A stretch of 9,171 nt of DNA from an uncultured Eubacteriales bacterium. Its GTDB lineage: Bacteria; Bacillota; Clostridia; Christensenellales; Aristaeellaceae. The position numbers and the translations under genes are program-made. How positions within the stretch are numbered: the first letter of the stretch is position 1; every line of letters begins with the position of its first letter. The notes under the pieces were generated by a model. The model worked only from the letters and a program-made list of their open reading frames with translations. It had not been told where the DNA came from and searched no databases. The DNA is taken from NCBI GenBank assembly GCA_900548125.1, contig URJN01000073.1:1-9171 (forward strand). The letters run 5' to 3'. This document shows positions 1-6,015 of this stretch, one piece after another.

Positions 1-11
1 GCATAATGCGG

Positions 12-40
12 TTGAGAAGTTCTCGGCGCGGGTGTACAAT
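12..40 (+). promoter_or_regulatory. sigma-A promoter for rpmG-secE-nusG
   Basis: A TTGAGA box at 12-17 and a TACAAT box at 35-40 are separated by exactly 17 bases, each matching the vegetative consensus at five of six positions. Transcription should begin near 47, leaving a leader of about 50 bases before rpmG. No other gene start lies between this promoter and rpmG, so it probably drives the rpmG-secE-nusG run. This is inferred from sequence match only. Confidence 0.75.
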
Positions 41-99
41 ATGCAAGCATGTTTGGACAGGCGATAGAAGTCTGTCTTTTTGAGAAGGAGGTGTCTTGT

Positions 100-264
100 A
101 TGGCTGCTGCTGGTGTGCGCGTGAAGATCACGCTGGCCTGCACGGAGTGCAAGCAACGCAATTACAACACGATGAAGAATAAGCGCAATAATCCTGACCG
201 TATCGAAATGAGCAAATACTGCCGTTTCTGCAAGAAGCACACGGTTCATAAGGAAACCCGCTAA
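100..264 (+). CDS. rpmG: 50S ribosomal protein L33 (zinc-ribbon type)
   Basis: This 54-residue protein is a small component of the large ribosomal subunit. It carries two Cys-x2-Cys pairs (C14/C17 and C41/C44) flanking a basic segment, which is the zinc-binding form of L33. The alternative cysteine-free form is used under zinc limitation in many bacteria. An upstream in-frame ATG at 49 would add 17 residues that do not belong to the family. The ATG at 100 has a strong GAAGGAGG site at about 84-91 and gives the normal family length. The gene leads the rpmG-secE-nusG block, an arrangement standard in Bacillota, and follows the promoter at 12-40. Confidence 0.95.
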   Translation: MAAAGVRVKITLACTECKQRNYNTMKNKRNNPDRIEMSKYCRFCKKHTVHKETR

Positions 265-298
265 TTCACGCAACAAGACGGACAAGGATGTGAAAGAG

Positions 299-562
299 AT
301 GTCTGAAACCAAAGGCGCGAAGAAAACCGAAAAACCCGGTTTCTTCACCCGCGCGAAGAATTGGATCGTCGCTCTTCCTGGCCGCATTTCCGGTGCGTTC
401 AAGAATATGTCGGCGGAACTGAAGAAAGTCGCGTGGCCGTCCAAGAAGGATCTCATCAATTACTCTATCGTCGTCATCGTGTTTGTCGTGGCGTTGGCGA
501 TTATCGTCGGTTTGCTGGATACCGGTTCCTCGTTCCTGGTCAAGAAGCTCATTGAGCTGTAA
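299..562 (+). CDS. secE: preprotein translocase subunit SecE
   Basis: SecE is the small clamp subunit of the SecYEG protein-export channel in the cytoplasmic membrane. The 87-residue product has a lysine-rich cytoplasmic N-terminus (1-38), the conserved amphipathic segment AELKKVAWPSKKDL (39-52), and one transmembrane helix at about 53-74. This is the single-span form typical of Gram-positive bacteria; the E. coli protein has three spans. A GTG at 290 is also in frame and would add three residues, but the AAGGA at 284-288 is too close to it and spaces well from the ATG at 299. It lies between rpmG and nusG, its usual neighbours. Confidence 0.95.
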   Translation: MSETKGAKKTEKPGFFTRAKNWIVALPGRISGAFKNMSAELKKVAWPSKKDLINYSIVVIVFVVALAIIVGLLDTGSSFLVKKLIEL

Positions 563-585
563 GACCTGACCACAGGAGGGTTGAC

Positions 586-1107
586 ATGACGGACGAGAAG
601 GCCCTGTGGTATGTCGTACATACCTATTCGGGCTATGAAAACAAAGTCGCCAACGATCTCGTCAAGACGGTTGAAAACAACGGCATGGGCGACCTGATTC
701 AGGAAGTCACCGTGCCGGTGGAGGAGGTCGTCGAGATCCGCAATGGCAAGCCTCATACCATTCAGCATAAGCTGTTCCCCGGATATGTTCTGGTCAAGAT
801 GATCAAGACGACGGAAACGTGGTATGTCGTGCGCAATACACGCGGCGTCACCGGTTTCGTGGGTCCGGGAAGCGAGCCGATTCCGCTGACGGACGAGGAA
901 TATGAGCGGATGACCAGCTGCCAGGGCACGATTCGAATCGACATTGAGCCGGGCGACAACGTCCGAATCAAGACCGGAAGCGTCGAAAACGCGATCGGTA
1001 CGGTCGAGGAGGTCAACGCCGAGGAGCATAAGGTTAAGGTTTCGATCGAAATCCTCAACCGCAAGACGACGGTGGAGTATGACATTTCCGAGGTCGAGCG
1101 TCTGTAA
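586..1107 (+). CDS. nusG: transcription elongation/antitermination factor NusG
   Basis: NusG binds elongating RNA polymerase through its N-terminal domain and contacts ribosomal protein S10 or Rho through its C-terminal KOW domain. The 173-residue protein has normal length. The NGN domain (about 5-105) includes WYVVHTYSGYE near the start and LFPGYVLVKM at 63-72. The KOW domain begins near G123. The KOW domain is unusual: on an ungapped comparison with E. coli NusG from memory, the three exposed phenylalanines of the S10/Rho contact surface (F141, F144, F165) are V133, A136 and L157 here, and the usual FGR motif reads LNR. A strong ACAGGAGGG site at 571-579 supports the start. Confidence 0.96.
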   Translation: MTDEKALWYVVHTYSGYENKVANDLVKTVENNGMGDLIQEVTVPVEEVVEIRNGKPHTIQHKLFPGYVLVKMIKTTETWYVVRNTRGVTGFVGPGSEPIPLTDEEYERMTSCQGTIRIDIEPGDNVRIKTGSVENAIGTVEEVNAEEHKVKVSIEILNRKTTVEYDISEVERL

Positions 1108-1137
1108 CAGGAACGCTTGAAAACGGAAAAGCAACAG

Positions 1138-1163
1138 ACAACCCCGGGAGCTTTCCCGGTTGT
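1138..1163 (+). other. hairpin downstream of nusG
   Basis: CCGGGA at 1144-1149 pairs with TCCCGG at 1154-1159 around a GCTT loop. The stem continues as ACAA/TTGT after a two-cytosine bulge at 1142-1143. No T-run follows, so it is not a clear intrinsic terminator. It may act in pausing, processing or Rho-independent termination of a weaker kind. Confidence 0.5.
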
Positions 1164-1170
1164 TGAGAAG

Positions 1171-1219
1171 GCTCATTTTCTGAATGAGCATCAGCCCGAC
1201 GCGGGGGTTAGTGCCTGCG
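1171..1219 (+). other. two further hairpins before rplK
   Basis: GCTCATT at 1171-1177 pairs perfectly with AATGAGC at 1183-1189 around a five-base loop. Directly after, CGCGGG at 1200-1205 pairs with CCTGCG at 1214-1219, including one G-T wobble. With the hairpin after nusG and the L1-type element that follows, almost the whole nusG-rplK gap can fold. Neither hairpin is followed by a T-run. Their function is not known. Confidence 0.45.
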
Positions 1220-1225
1220 CCGGAC

Positions 1226-1256
1226 GTGGGAGGAACAATTTGTTCCGCGTGACCAC
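1226..1256 (+). promoter_or_regulatory. probable L1-binding mRNA leader of rplK-rplA
   Basis: GTGG at 1226-1229 pairs with CCAC at 1253-1256, and GGAAC at 1232-1236 pairs with GTTCC at 1242-1246. The two helices are separated by an asymmetric internal loop, GA on the 5' side and GCGTGA on the 3' side. This matches the known plan of the L1 operator, an mRNA mimic of the L1 site on 23S rRNA through which free L1 represses translation of its own operon. The element ends six bases before the rplK ribosome binding site, the right place for translational control. Confidence 0.65.
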
Positions 1257-1277
1257 AGATTGAGGAGGATTATTACC

Positions 1278-1706
1278 ATGGCTAAGAAAGTAACTGGCAT
1301 GATCAAGCTGCAGGTGCAGGCCGGTAAGGCCAATCCTGCGCCGCCTATCGGCCCGGCGCTCGGTCAGCACGGTGTTAACATCCCGGGCTTCTGCAAAGAG
1401 TTCAACGAGCGCACCAAGAATGATGTCGGTCTGATCATCCCGGTCGTCATCACCGTTTATTCCGACCGTTCCTTCACCTTCATCACCAAGACCCCGCCGG
1501 TTCCGGTGCTCATCAAGAAGGCTCTGGGTCTGGAATCCGGCAGCGGCAAGCCCAACAAGACCAAGGTCGGCCAGCTCACGCAGGCTCAGGTCCGCGAGAT
1601 CGCTGAGAAGAAGATGCCCGACCTCAACGCAGCCAGCATTGAGACTGCGATGAGCATGGTCAAGGGTACCGCCCGCTCCATGGGCGTCACTGTCGCCGAC
1701 GCCTGA
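1278..1706 (+). CDS. rplK: 50S ribosomal protein L11
   Basis: L11 forms part of the GTPase-associated centre of the large subunit, together with L10 and L7/L12, and binds 23S rRNA. The 142-residue protein has the family's usual length. The N-terminal domain (about 1-70) contains the proline-rich APPIGPALGQHGVNI, and the C-terminal rRNA-binding domain (about 75-140) contains TKTPPVPVLIKKA and the terminal KGTARSMGV. An in-frame ATG at 1260 would add six residues, but the GAGGAGG at 1262-1268 clearly serves the ATG at 1278. The probable L1 operator lies immediately upstream. rplA follows after about 110 bases. Confidence 0.97.
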   Translation: MAKKVTGMIKLQVQAGKANPAPPIGPALGQHGVNIPGFCKEFNERTKNDVGLIIPVVITVYSDRSFTFITKTPPVPVLIKKALGLESGSGKPNKTKVGQLTQAQVREIAEKKMPDLNAASIETAMSMVKGTARSMGVTVADA

Positions 1707-1723
1707 TTATAAGGCGGAGTCAA

Positions 1724-1765
1724 GCGCGGATTTCCGCGCGAGGCGGTTCGCAAAACAGCGAACCG
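1724..1765 (+). other. two GC-rich hairpins between rplK and rplA
   Basis: GCGCGG at 1724-1729 pairs with CCGCGC at 1734-1739 around ATTT. CGGTTCGC at 1744-1751 then pairs perfectly with GCGAACCG at 1758-1765 around AAAACA. Neither has a T-run. They sit just before the second L1-type element and may help present it, or stabilise the mRNA between two separately translated genes. Confidence 0.5.
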
Positions 1766-1770
1766 GAAAC

Positions 1771-1801
1771 TGTGGGAGGATTTTAAGCCGTTTGTACCAC
1801 A
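1771..1801 (+). promoter_or_regulatory. second L1-operator-like element, before rplA
   Basis: TGTGG at 1771-1775 pairs with CCACA at 1797-1801, and GG at 1778-1779 can pair with CC at 1788-1789. This leaves an asymmetric loop of GA against GTTTGTA. It shares GTGGGAGG and the closing CCACA with the element before rplK, and also sits directly against a GGAGG ribosome binding site. The inner helix is much weaker than in the rplK copy, so binding by L1 is less certain. Confidence 0.45.
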
Positions 1802-1816
1802 AGGAGGAACAACACT

Positions 1817-2506
1817 ATGAAGCATGGCAAGAAGTATCTTGAGAGCGCGAAGCTCATCGAAAGCAACAAGCTGTATGATCCGGAAGAGGCTGTGAAGCTC
1901 GCTCTGCAGACCGCGAAGACCAAGTTCGACGAGACCATGGAGATTTCTGTGCGTCTGGGTGTCGATCCGCGTCAGGCGGACCAGCAGGTTCGTGGTGCTG
2001 TCGTGCTGCCGCACGGCACCGGCAAGAAGGTTCGCGTTCTCGTGTTCGCCAAGGGCGAGCAGGCGAAGGCTGCCGAAGATGCTGGCGCTGATTATGTTGG
2101 CGCTGAAGAGCTGGTCGCCAAGATTCAGGGCGAGAACTGGTTCGACTTCGACGTTGTCGTCGCGACCCCGAACATGATGGGCGTCGTTGGCCGTCTGGGC
2201 CGCGTCCTCGGTCCGAAAGGCCTCATGCCGAACCCGAAGAGCGGCACCGTCACCATGGATGTCGCCAAGGCGATCAACGAGATCAAGGCTGGTAAGGTTG
2301 AGTACCGTCTGGACAAGCAGGCGATCATCCACTGCCCGATCGGCAAGAAGTCTTTCACTGCCGAGCAGCTCACCGCTAACCTCAGCACGCTGATGAACGC
2401 GATCAATCGCGCCAAGCCGGCTGCGGCGAAGGGCATCTACCTCCGCTCCGTCGTCCTGTCTTCTACGATGGGCCCGGGCATCAAGGTGAACCCGCTCAAG
2501 TTCTAA
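1817..2506 (+). CDS. rplA: 50S ribosomal protein L1
   Basis: L1 is a large-subunit protein of the L1 stalk that helps release deacylated tRNA, and in many bacteria it represses its own operon by binding mRNA. The 229-residue product is full length. The first domain (about 1-68 plus the C-terminal strand region from about 160) and the inserted second domain (about 69-159) are both present. Recognisable stretches are GRVLGPKGLMPNPKSGT (about 130-150) and SSTMGPGIKVNP near the end. The ATG has AAGGAGG at 1801-1807. A strong terminator follows at once, so rplK-rplA ends its transcript here instead of running into rplJ. Confidence 0.97.
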   Translation: MKHGKKYLESAKLIESNKLYDPEEAVKLALQTAKTKFDETMEISVRLGVDPRQADQQVRGAVVLPHGTGKKVRVLVFAKGEQAKAAEDAGADYVGAEELVAKIQGENWFDFDVVVATPNMMGVVGRLGRVLGPKGLMPNPKSGTVTMDVAKAINEIKAGKVEYRLDKQAIIHCPIGKKSFTAEQLTANLSTLMNAINRAKPAAAKGIYLRSVVLSSTMGPGIKVNPLKF

Positions 2507-2518
2507 TTTGAACAAGGA

Positions 2519-2557
2519 CGACCCTCGTGGGATGAATTTCCTGCGGGGGTTCGTTTT
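2519..2557 (+). terminator. intrinsic terminator after rplA
   Basis: A stem of about 14 pairs is formed by 2519-2532 and 2539-2553 with one bulged T (2550) and a six-base loop (2533-2538). TTTT follows directly at 2554-2557. Several pairs are G-T wobbles. It starts 12 bases after the rplA stop codon, and separates the ribosomal protein transcript from the accessory genes downstream. Confidence 0.85.
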
Positions 2558-2613
2558 GTATATAGACCAATCGATGAAAAATCAAGCTGCTATCGCTTGA
2601 GGGAGGGATACCT

Positions 2614-3378
2614 ATGAAAAAAATGATCACGATTTTGGCGGCGGCGATGCTGCTCTGGGGCGCATCGGCATCGGCGGATACGCTGGATTTTCTAAAGCCA
2701 TTTTGGATGCAGATGATGGATGGTGTAAGCAACACTGCGTCGGGAAAGATACCGGAAAATGTGACGGTCACCTGTGCGGATGAGCGGCTGACGGTGGAAG
2801 CCTGCGGCGTTCTGCTGGAAAACGACTACTCGGCGGAGGCGCATGTCTATGCCGTGCTGAAAAACACCGGCAGCGAAAGATTGCCGATTCGTTCTGTGCA
2901 GATGACCGTGCTTGGCGCGAACGGAAATACGCTGCATCAGGAAAACTATGTCAGCTATATGCCCAGCGTCGTCGAGCCGGGCGAAACGATGCTTGTCAGC
3001 GAATGGATGTACGACTTTGTCAAGGAGATCGGCAAGGTCCATTCCATTCAGATTTCGGTGGAGACGGCTTCGAGAGTTAATGAAAAATGGAAGCAGCTGG
3101 GTGATGTACGCGCATGGCTGGACGGCGACTATCTCTGTGTGGAATTCACCAATACGACGGAAAAGACGCTGTTCGGCGTCATCTGCGCCGCGACGGTATC
3201 GGATGCGAACGGGCAGATTCTGGATATGATGATGCAAAGCCCATACGACACGGACGATCTTGGCATCGCGCAGGGAAGCAGCATCGTTTGGAGGAAACAG
3301 CTTGAGGATGCCGCAACGCTGAAAATCGGGACGGATGCGGTATGCAAGGCGTGGGCTTATCGGATGGAAGATTTATAA
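2614..3378 (+). CDS. secreted protein with two FxLYD-like beta-sandwich domains
   Basis: I do not recognise a named family for the whole protein. Residues 1-21 form a Sec signal peptide with lysines at 2-3, a hydrophobic core and an Ala-Ser-Ala cleavage site. There is no lipobox cysteine, so it is probably released or non-covalently held. Two domains follow: about 70-155 (AHVYAVLKNTGSERLP, then a strand pattern ending in VEPGETMLVSE) and about 163-252 (DVRAWLDGDYLCVEFTN, VSDANGQILDMM). The 'strand, asparagine-rich turn, D-x-x-G, P-G-E' pattern is that of FxLYD/Ig-like domains. The C-terminal protein of this island has the same plan. GGGAGGG at about 2601-2607 supports the start. I see no sigma-A promoter between the terminator and this gene. 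Confidence 0.75.
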   Translation: MKKMITILAAAMLLWGASASADTLDFLKPFWMQMMDGVSNTASGKIPENVTVTCADERLTVEACGVLLENDYSAEAHVYAVLKNTGSERLPIRSVQMTVLGANGNTLHQENYVSYMPSVVEPGETMLVSEWMYDFVKEIGKVHSIQISVETASRVNEKWKQLGDVRAWLDGDYLCVEFTNTTEKTLFGVICAATVSDANGQILDMMMQSPYDTDDLGIAQGSSIVWRKQLEDAATLKIGTDAVCKAWAYRMEDL

Positions 3379-3387
3379 TCCATGCAC

Positions 3388-3416
3388 CGTAACTTTTGGC
3401 TGAGTGATGCGCTATA
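3388..3416 (+). promoter_or_regulatory. possible ECF-type promoter before the sigma gene
   Basis: CGTAAC at 3388-3393 is followed after 16 bases by CGCTATA at 3410-3416. An AAC-containing -35 and a CG-containing -10 at this spacing is the general form of ECF sigma promoters, which often autoregulate. An alternative reading is TAACTT-17-TATAAG, a poor sigma-A promoter. The match is loose and this is a guess. Confidence 0.25.
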
Positions 3417-3454
3417 AGGGATAGAAGGCAAAAGGAACGGAGTGGGTGTACACG

Positions 3455-3994
3455 ATGGCGGACGAGAGAGAAGAATTTATCGAACAAATCTATGCGGAGT
3501 ATGCCCCGAAACTGGAACGCATGTGCCTTTATTACATTCACTATCAGGCGGAGTGCCGCGATTTGGTGGATGAGAGCATCCAAAAAACATTTCTAAGAGC
3601 GTTTGAGGAATACGACAAGCTCAAGGACTGCGAATACATCGAGGCATGGCTGTACAAAACATGCCGCTATCGGCTGATGACGGAGCTGAATACATACAGA
3701 AGACGGCAAAAGCGGCATGTTGCAATCGACGGAAACCCGATTGCCGACGCGGCGTTGGCAACAGCTGTCGATGCGCTGCCCAAACAGATTGGCGACCGCG
3801 AATTTCTTGAGCATATTCTGAATGCGTTGAGCGAACGGGAGAAAAACGTGATTCAGGAAAGATATGTTGAGGGCGCGCCGATTGAGGAAATCGCGCAAAA
3901 GGAAAAGGCGACGAACGGCGCGATTCGGGTTTTGCTGACAAGGCTCAGAAAAAAGGTCAGGAAAATGGCGAAGGACTACGAGCAGGCGGATTGA
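3455..3994 (+). CDS. ECF-type (sigma-70 family) RNA polymerase sigma factor
   Basis: This 179-residue protein should direct RNA polymerase to a small set of promoters. Region 2 spans about 6-86: YAEYAPKLERMC, then DLVDESIQKTFLRAFEEYDKL for polymerase binding and -10 recognition, and EAWLYKTCRYRL. A short linker (about 88-114) replaces region 3, the hallmark of ECF factors. Region 4 spans about 115-170 with a helix-turn-helix (LSEREKNVIQERYVEG, PIEEIAQKE, GAIRVLLTRLRKKV). The ATG at 3455 has GGAGTGG at 3439-3445; an in-frame GTG at 3446 would add three residues and has AAGGA at a fitting distance, so the exact start is open. It is followed after 24 bases by the probable anti-sigma gene. Arginine codons AGA and CGG are common, unlike in the ribosomal genes. 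Confidence 0.9.
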   Translation: MADEREEFIEQIYAEYAPKLERMCLYYIHYQAECRDLVDESIQKTFLRAFEEYDKLKDCEYIEAWLYKTCRYRLMTELNTYRRRQKRHVAIDGNPIADAALATAVDALPKQIGDREFLEHILNALSEREKNVIQERYVEGAPIEEIAQKEKATNGAIRVLLTRLRKKVRKMAKDYEQAD

Positions 3995-4018
3995 TAAACC
4001 GAAAAAGGAGGAAAACGC

Positions 4019-5134
4019 ATGCACGAAACCGCGGAAATGCTGATGTTGTTGAACGACATCAAACAAAAGATAGAAACCGGAGAGCTGACGGCAGAACGAG
4101 CGGAGAAGCGGATTCAGGGCGAAATCGAAAGAGAACTGAGCAAACCGGCAGAGAAAATCGACATGGCATTTGTGGATGCCTGCGAAACGTTTTTGATGAC
4201 GCTCGGTGGCAAAACGGCAGACAGCCATTATGCGGATAACCTGCGCGCCGTGCGCGGACAGCTCCGGAAGAAAGCGGAAAAGAAGCGAATGCCGCGCATG
4301 GGAAAATTTGCGGCGACGGCGTGCGCGATGGCAGCGATTCTGGCGGTCATCACGTTGATGCCGGGCGGCGTAATCGACGTGCTGGGGCTGGCGGGAAACG
4401 ACCACACGCGCAGATTGGAAGAAATGCAGGATAATCCGCAGAACAGCGCAATCGGGGAAGCACCGGACGGCGCAGAGCGCGAAATCATCCCGCTGGAAAA
4501 GGAAACGCTGACGCTGGCGCAGGCAGAAGAAAAGAATATTGTGACGCAAGACGGAAAGCTCCGTTTGCTGGCACAGACCTACGCGGATGTCGATGATATG
4601 GGCGGCATTTATATGATGCTGGCGCTTGTTGAAAACGCGACCGACAGCGAGCTGACGGCGGGCGGCATGTACTTCGTCGGGTTCGACGCGGCGGGAAATC
4701 GGCTGGAAACGGCGTATGATGTGCGCGGAAACACCGTGATTCCCGCAGGAGAAAAGGCACTGCTCAGCGTGGAAATCGAAGAAGGCACGATGGACCATGC
4801 CGGACGGTTTGAAATGTGGCTGGATGTCTGCAAGACGGAATCGGCAGAGAAACAGGAAGCAAGCGCCGCGCTGCGCGACCACTATTTTGTGGCGACACTG
4901 ACGGAAAACGACACGGACGGCGAAGAAGCGAATGGCTATCTCAGCGCGTGGGCGTTTGACGCGCAGGGCATGCTGCTCGACGGATTCAGCGCATCGCTGG
5001 AAGAAGGCGAACAGATTCTGGCGGGCGAGAGCTGGATCTTTGAAAAGCGGATCGGCAGCTGGGTGACGCTGGAGCAGGAAGAGGATGCGCGGGTTGAAGC
5101 GGCGGGGTACAGGCTGCTGACGGCGGGAAAGTGA
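4019..5134 (+). CDS. single-span membrane protein, probable anti-sigma factor with a large outer domain
   Basis: No named family is certain. The 371-residue protein has a charged, mostly helical N-terminal part (1-95), a hydrophobic span at about 96-114, and a long C-terminal part. The basic RKKAEKKRMPRMGK before the span puts the N-terminus inside the cell. A linker (about 125-170) leads to two beta-sandwich-like domains (about 178-285 and 286-368) that resemble those of the two flanking secreted proteins. Position directly after an ECF sigma gene, plus this topology, suggests it holds the sigma factor and releases it on an outside signal. The H-x3-C-x2-C motif of zinc anti-sigma factors is absent; the inner part has one cysteine (C55). 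AAGGAGG precedes the ATG. Confidence 0.7.
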   Translation: MHETAEMLMLLNDIKQKIETGELTAERAEKRIQGEIERELSKPAEKIDMAFVDACETFLMTLGGKTADSHYADNLRAVRGQLRKKAEKKRMPRMGKFAATACAMAAILAVITLMPGGVIDVLGLAGNDHTRRLEEMQDNPQNSAIGEAPDGAEREIIPLEKETLTLAQAEEKNIVTQDGKLRLLAQTYADVDDMGGIYMMLALVENATDSELTAGGMYFVGFDAAGNRLETAYDVRGNTVIPAGEKALLSVEIEEGTMDHAGRFEMWLDVCKTESAEKQEASAALRDHYFVATLTENDTDGEEANGYLSAWAFDAQGMLLDGFSASLEEGEQILAGESWIFEKRIGSWVTLEQEEDARVEAAGYRLLTAGK

Positions 5135-5142
5135 GGCTGAGC

Positions 5143-5973
5143 ATGAAAAAGCTGGTTTTTGTGTGGATGTTATGCGCGTGCATCGGATTCGGCATGACGG
5201 CACAGGCGAGCGGAACGCTCTTTAATGCGTATTTGCCCAAAGCGATTTTAAGTGAAGAAGAAGCGGCTTGTGAAAAAATCCAGATGAAACCGGACATGCT
5301 CAAGATTGTACGCCAATCGGTCATTCCGTGGGATGACGAGGGGGCGAAGTGGTCCGTCTTTATCGAAGTGGAAAACGAGTCGGAAAGCAAAATCGTGTTG
5401 GATGAAACGTGGCTGATTGCCTGCGACGGGAAAAAAGAAGAATTTGCGCGCTGGTATGTCCCGGCGATTGGCGGCGCATTTTATTCCACGGTTCGCGTAA
5501 TCCAGCCGAACGAGCGGGTTGTATTGTTCGCGGGAACCAAGGAAATTCAGGCGGGCACATATAATGAAAAGCGCGGAACGACAGAATGGAAAACGGTGGA
5601 GCAGACCGGTTTAGGCGAATTCGCGGGAAAGATTCGGCAGGCAAAGCTCTTGCGGGTGCGGCTGGAGGCGCGGATTGATTCGCAGACGCGGGGGCATTTG
5701 AAAACGGTCACGGATGCGAAGGCGTGGATTGAGGACGGAAAGCTGCATCTGGAAACGGCAGAGGGGCTTGATCTGAGCGGCTTTGTGTCGCTGAGCGTCA
5801 TTGTCAGCGACAGGGAAGGGCATATCCTTGACGTCATGCAGGAGAGGACGGAGGATAACGAAAGCATGATGAGCGGCGGATCATTCAAAGCCGAAAAAGA
5901 GCTTGCGCCGTATATGTCGCAGAAGAAAACGGAAGATGTGATTTTTCAGGTCGTCGGTTATAAATTTCCGTGA
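5143..5973 (+). CDS. secreted two-domain protein of the sigma operon
   Basis: The function is unknown. The 276-residue product starts with a clear Sec signal peptide (1-22, Ala-Gln-Ala before the predicted cut) and has no lipobox. The mature part has a first domain at about 55-180 (WSVFIEVENESESKIVL, QPNERVVLFAG) and a second at about 188-275 (DAKAWIEDGKLHLE, VSDREGHILDVM, VVGYKF). The second closely parallels residues 163-252 of the secreted protein at 2614-3378, so these are probably paralogues. The ATG lies 8 bases after the stop of the membrane protein gene, so the two are almost certainly co-transcribed. An in-frame GTG at 5131 would overlap the preceding gene and spoil the signal peptide. 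The ribosome binding site is weak (GTGAGG at 5131-5136), suggesting translational coupling. No terminator follows. Confidence 0.75.
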   Translation: MKKLVFVWMLCACIGFGMTAQASGTLFNAYLPKAILSEEEAACEKIQMKPDMLKIVRQSVIPWDDEGAKWSVFIEVENESESKIVLDETWLIACDGKKEEFARWYVPAIGGAFYSTVRVIQPNERVVLFAGTKEIQAGTYNEKRGTTEWKTVEQTGLGEFAGKIRQAKLLRVRLEARIDSQTRGHLKTVTDAKAWIEDGKLHLETAEGLDLSGFVSLSVIVSDREGHILDVMQERTEDNESMMSGGSFKAEKELAPYMSQKKTEDVIFQVVGYKFP

Positions 5974-5980
5974 AAAACCG

Positions 5981-6009
5981 TTGACAACGCTTGATAAATA
6001 TGTTATGAT
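5981..6009 (+). promoter_or_regulatory. strong sigma-A promoter for rplJ-rplL
   Basis: A perfect TTGACA at 5981-5986 is followed after 17 bases by TATGAT at 6004-6009, with TG at 6001-6002 giving an extended -10. Transcription should start near 6016. The -35 box lies only eight bases after the stop codon of the preceding gene. Confidence 0.92.
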
Positions 6010-6015
6010 AGCACC

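Noticed and set aside
1..48. tRNA gene remnant at the left edge, a common neighbour of rpmG.
   Set aside because: No T-arm or acceptor-stem sequence is present; the stretch is fully explained by the promoter.
49..99. In-frame upstream extension of rpmG.
   Set aside because: The predicted transcription start is near 47, leaving no room for a ribosome binding site, and the extra residues are not part of L33.
1138..1163. Intrinsic terminator after nusG.
   Set aside because: The stem is sound but no T-run follows, so it was listed only as a hairpin.
460..1191. Open frame on the - strand opposite secE and nusG.
   Set aside because: Both + strand genes are certain and the reverse product shows no family features.
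3593..5203. Long open frame on the - strand (536 codons) opposite the sigma and membrane protein genes.
   Set aside because: It has no recognisable domain, is rich in Arg, Cys, His and Phe, lacks a good ribosome binding site, and lies opposite genes with clear sigma and membrane features.
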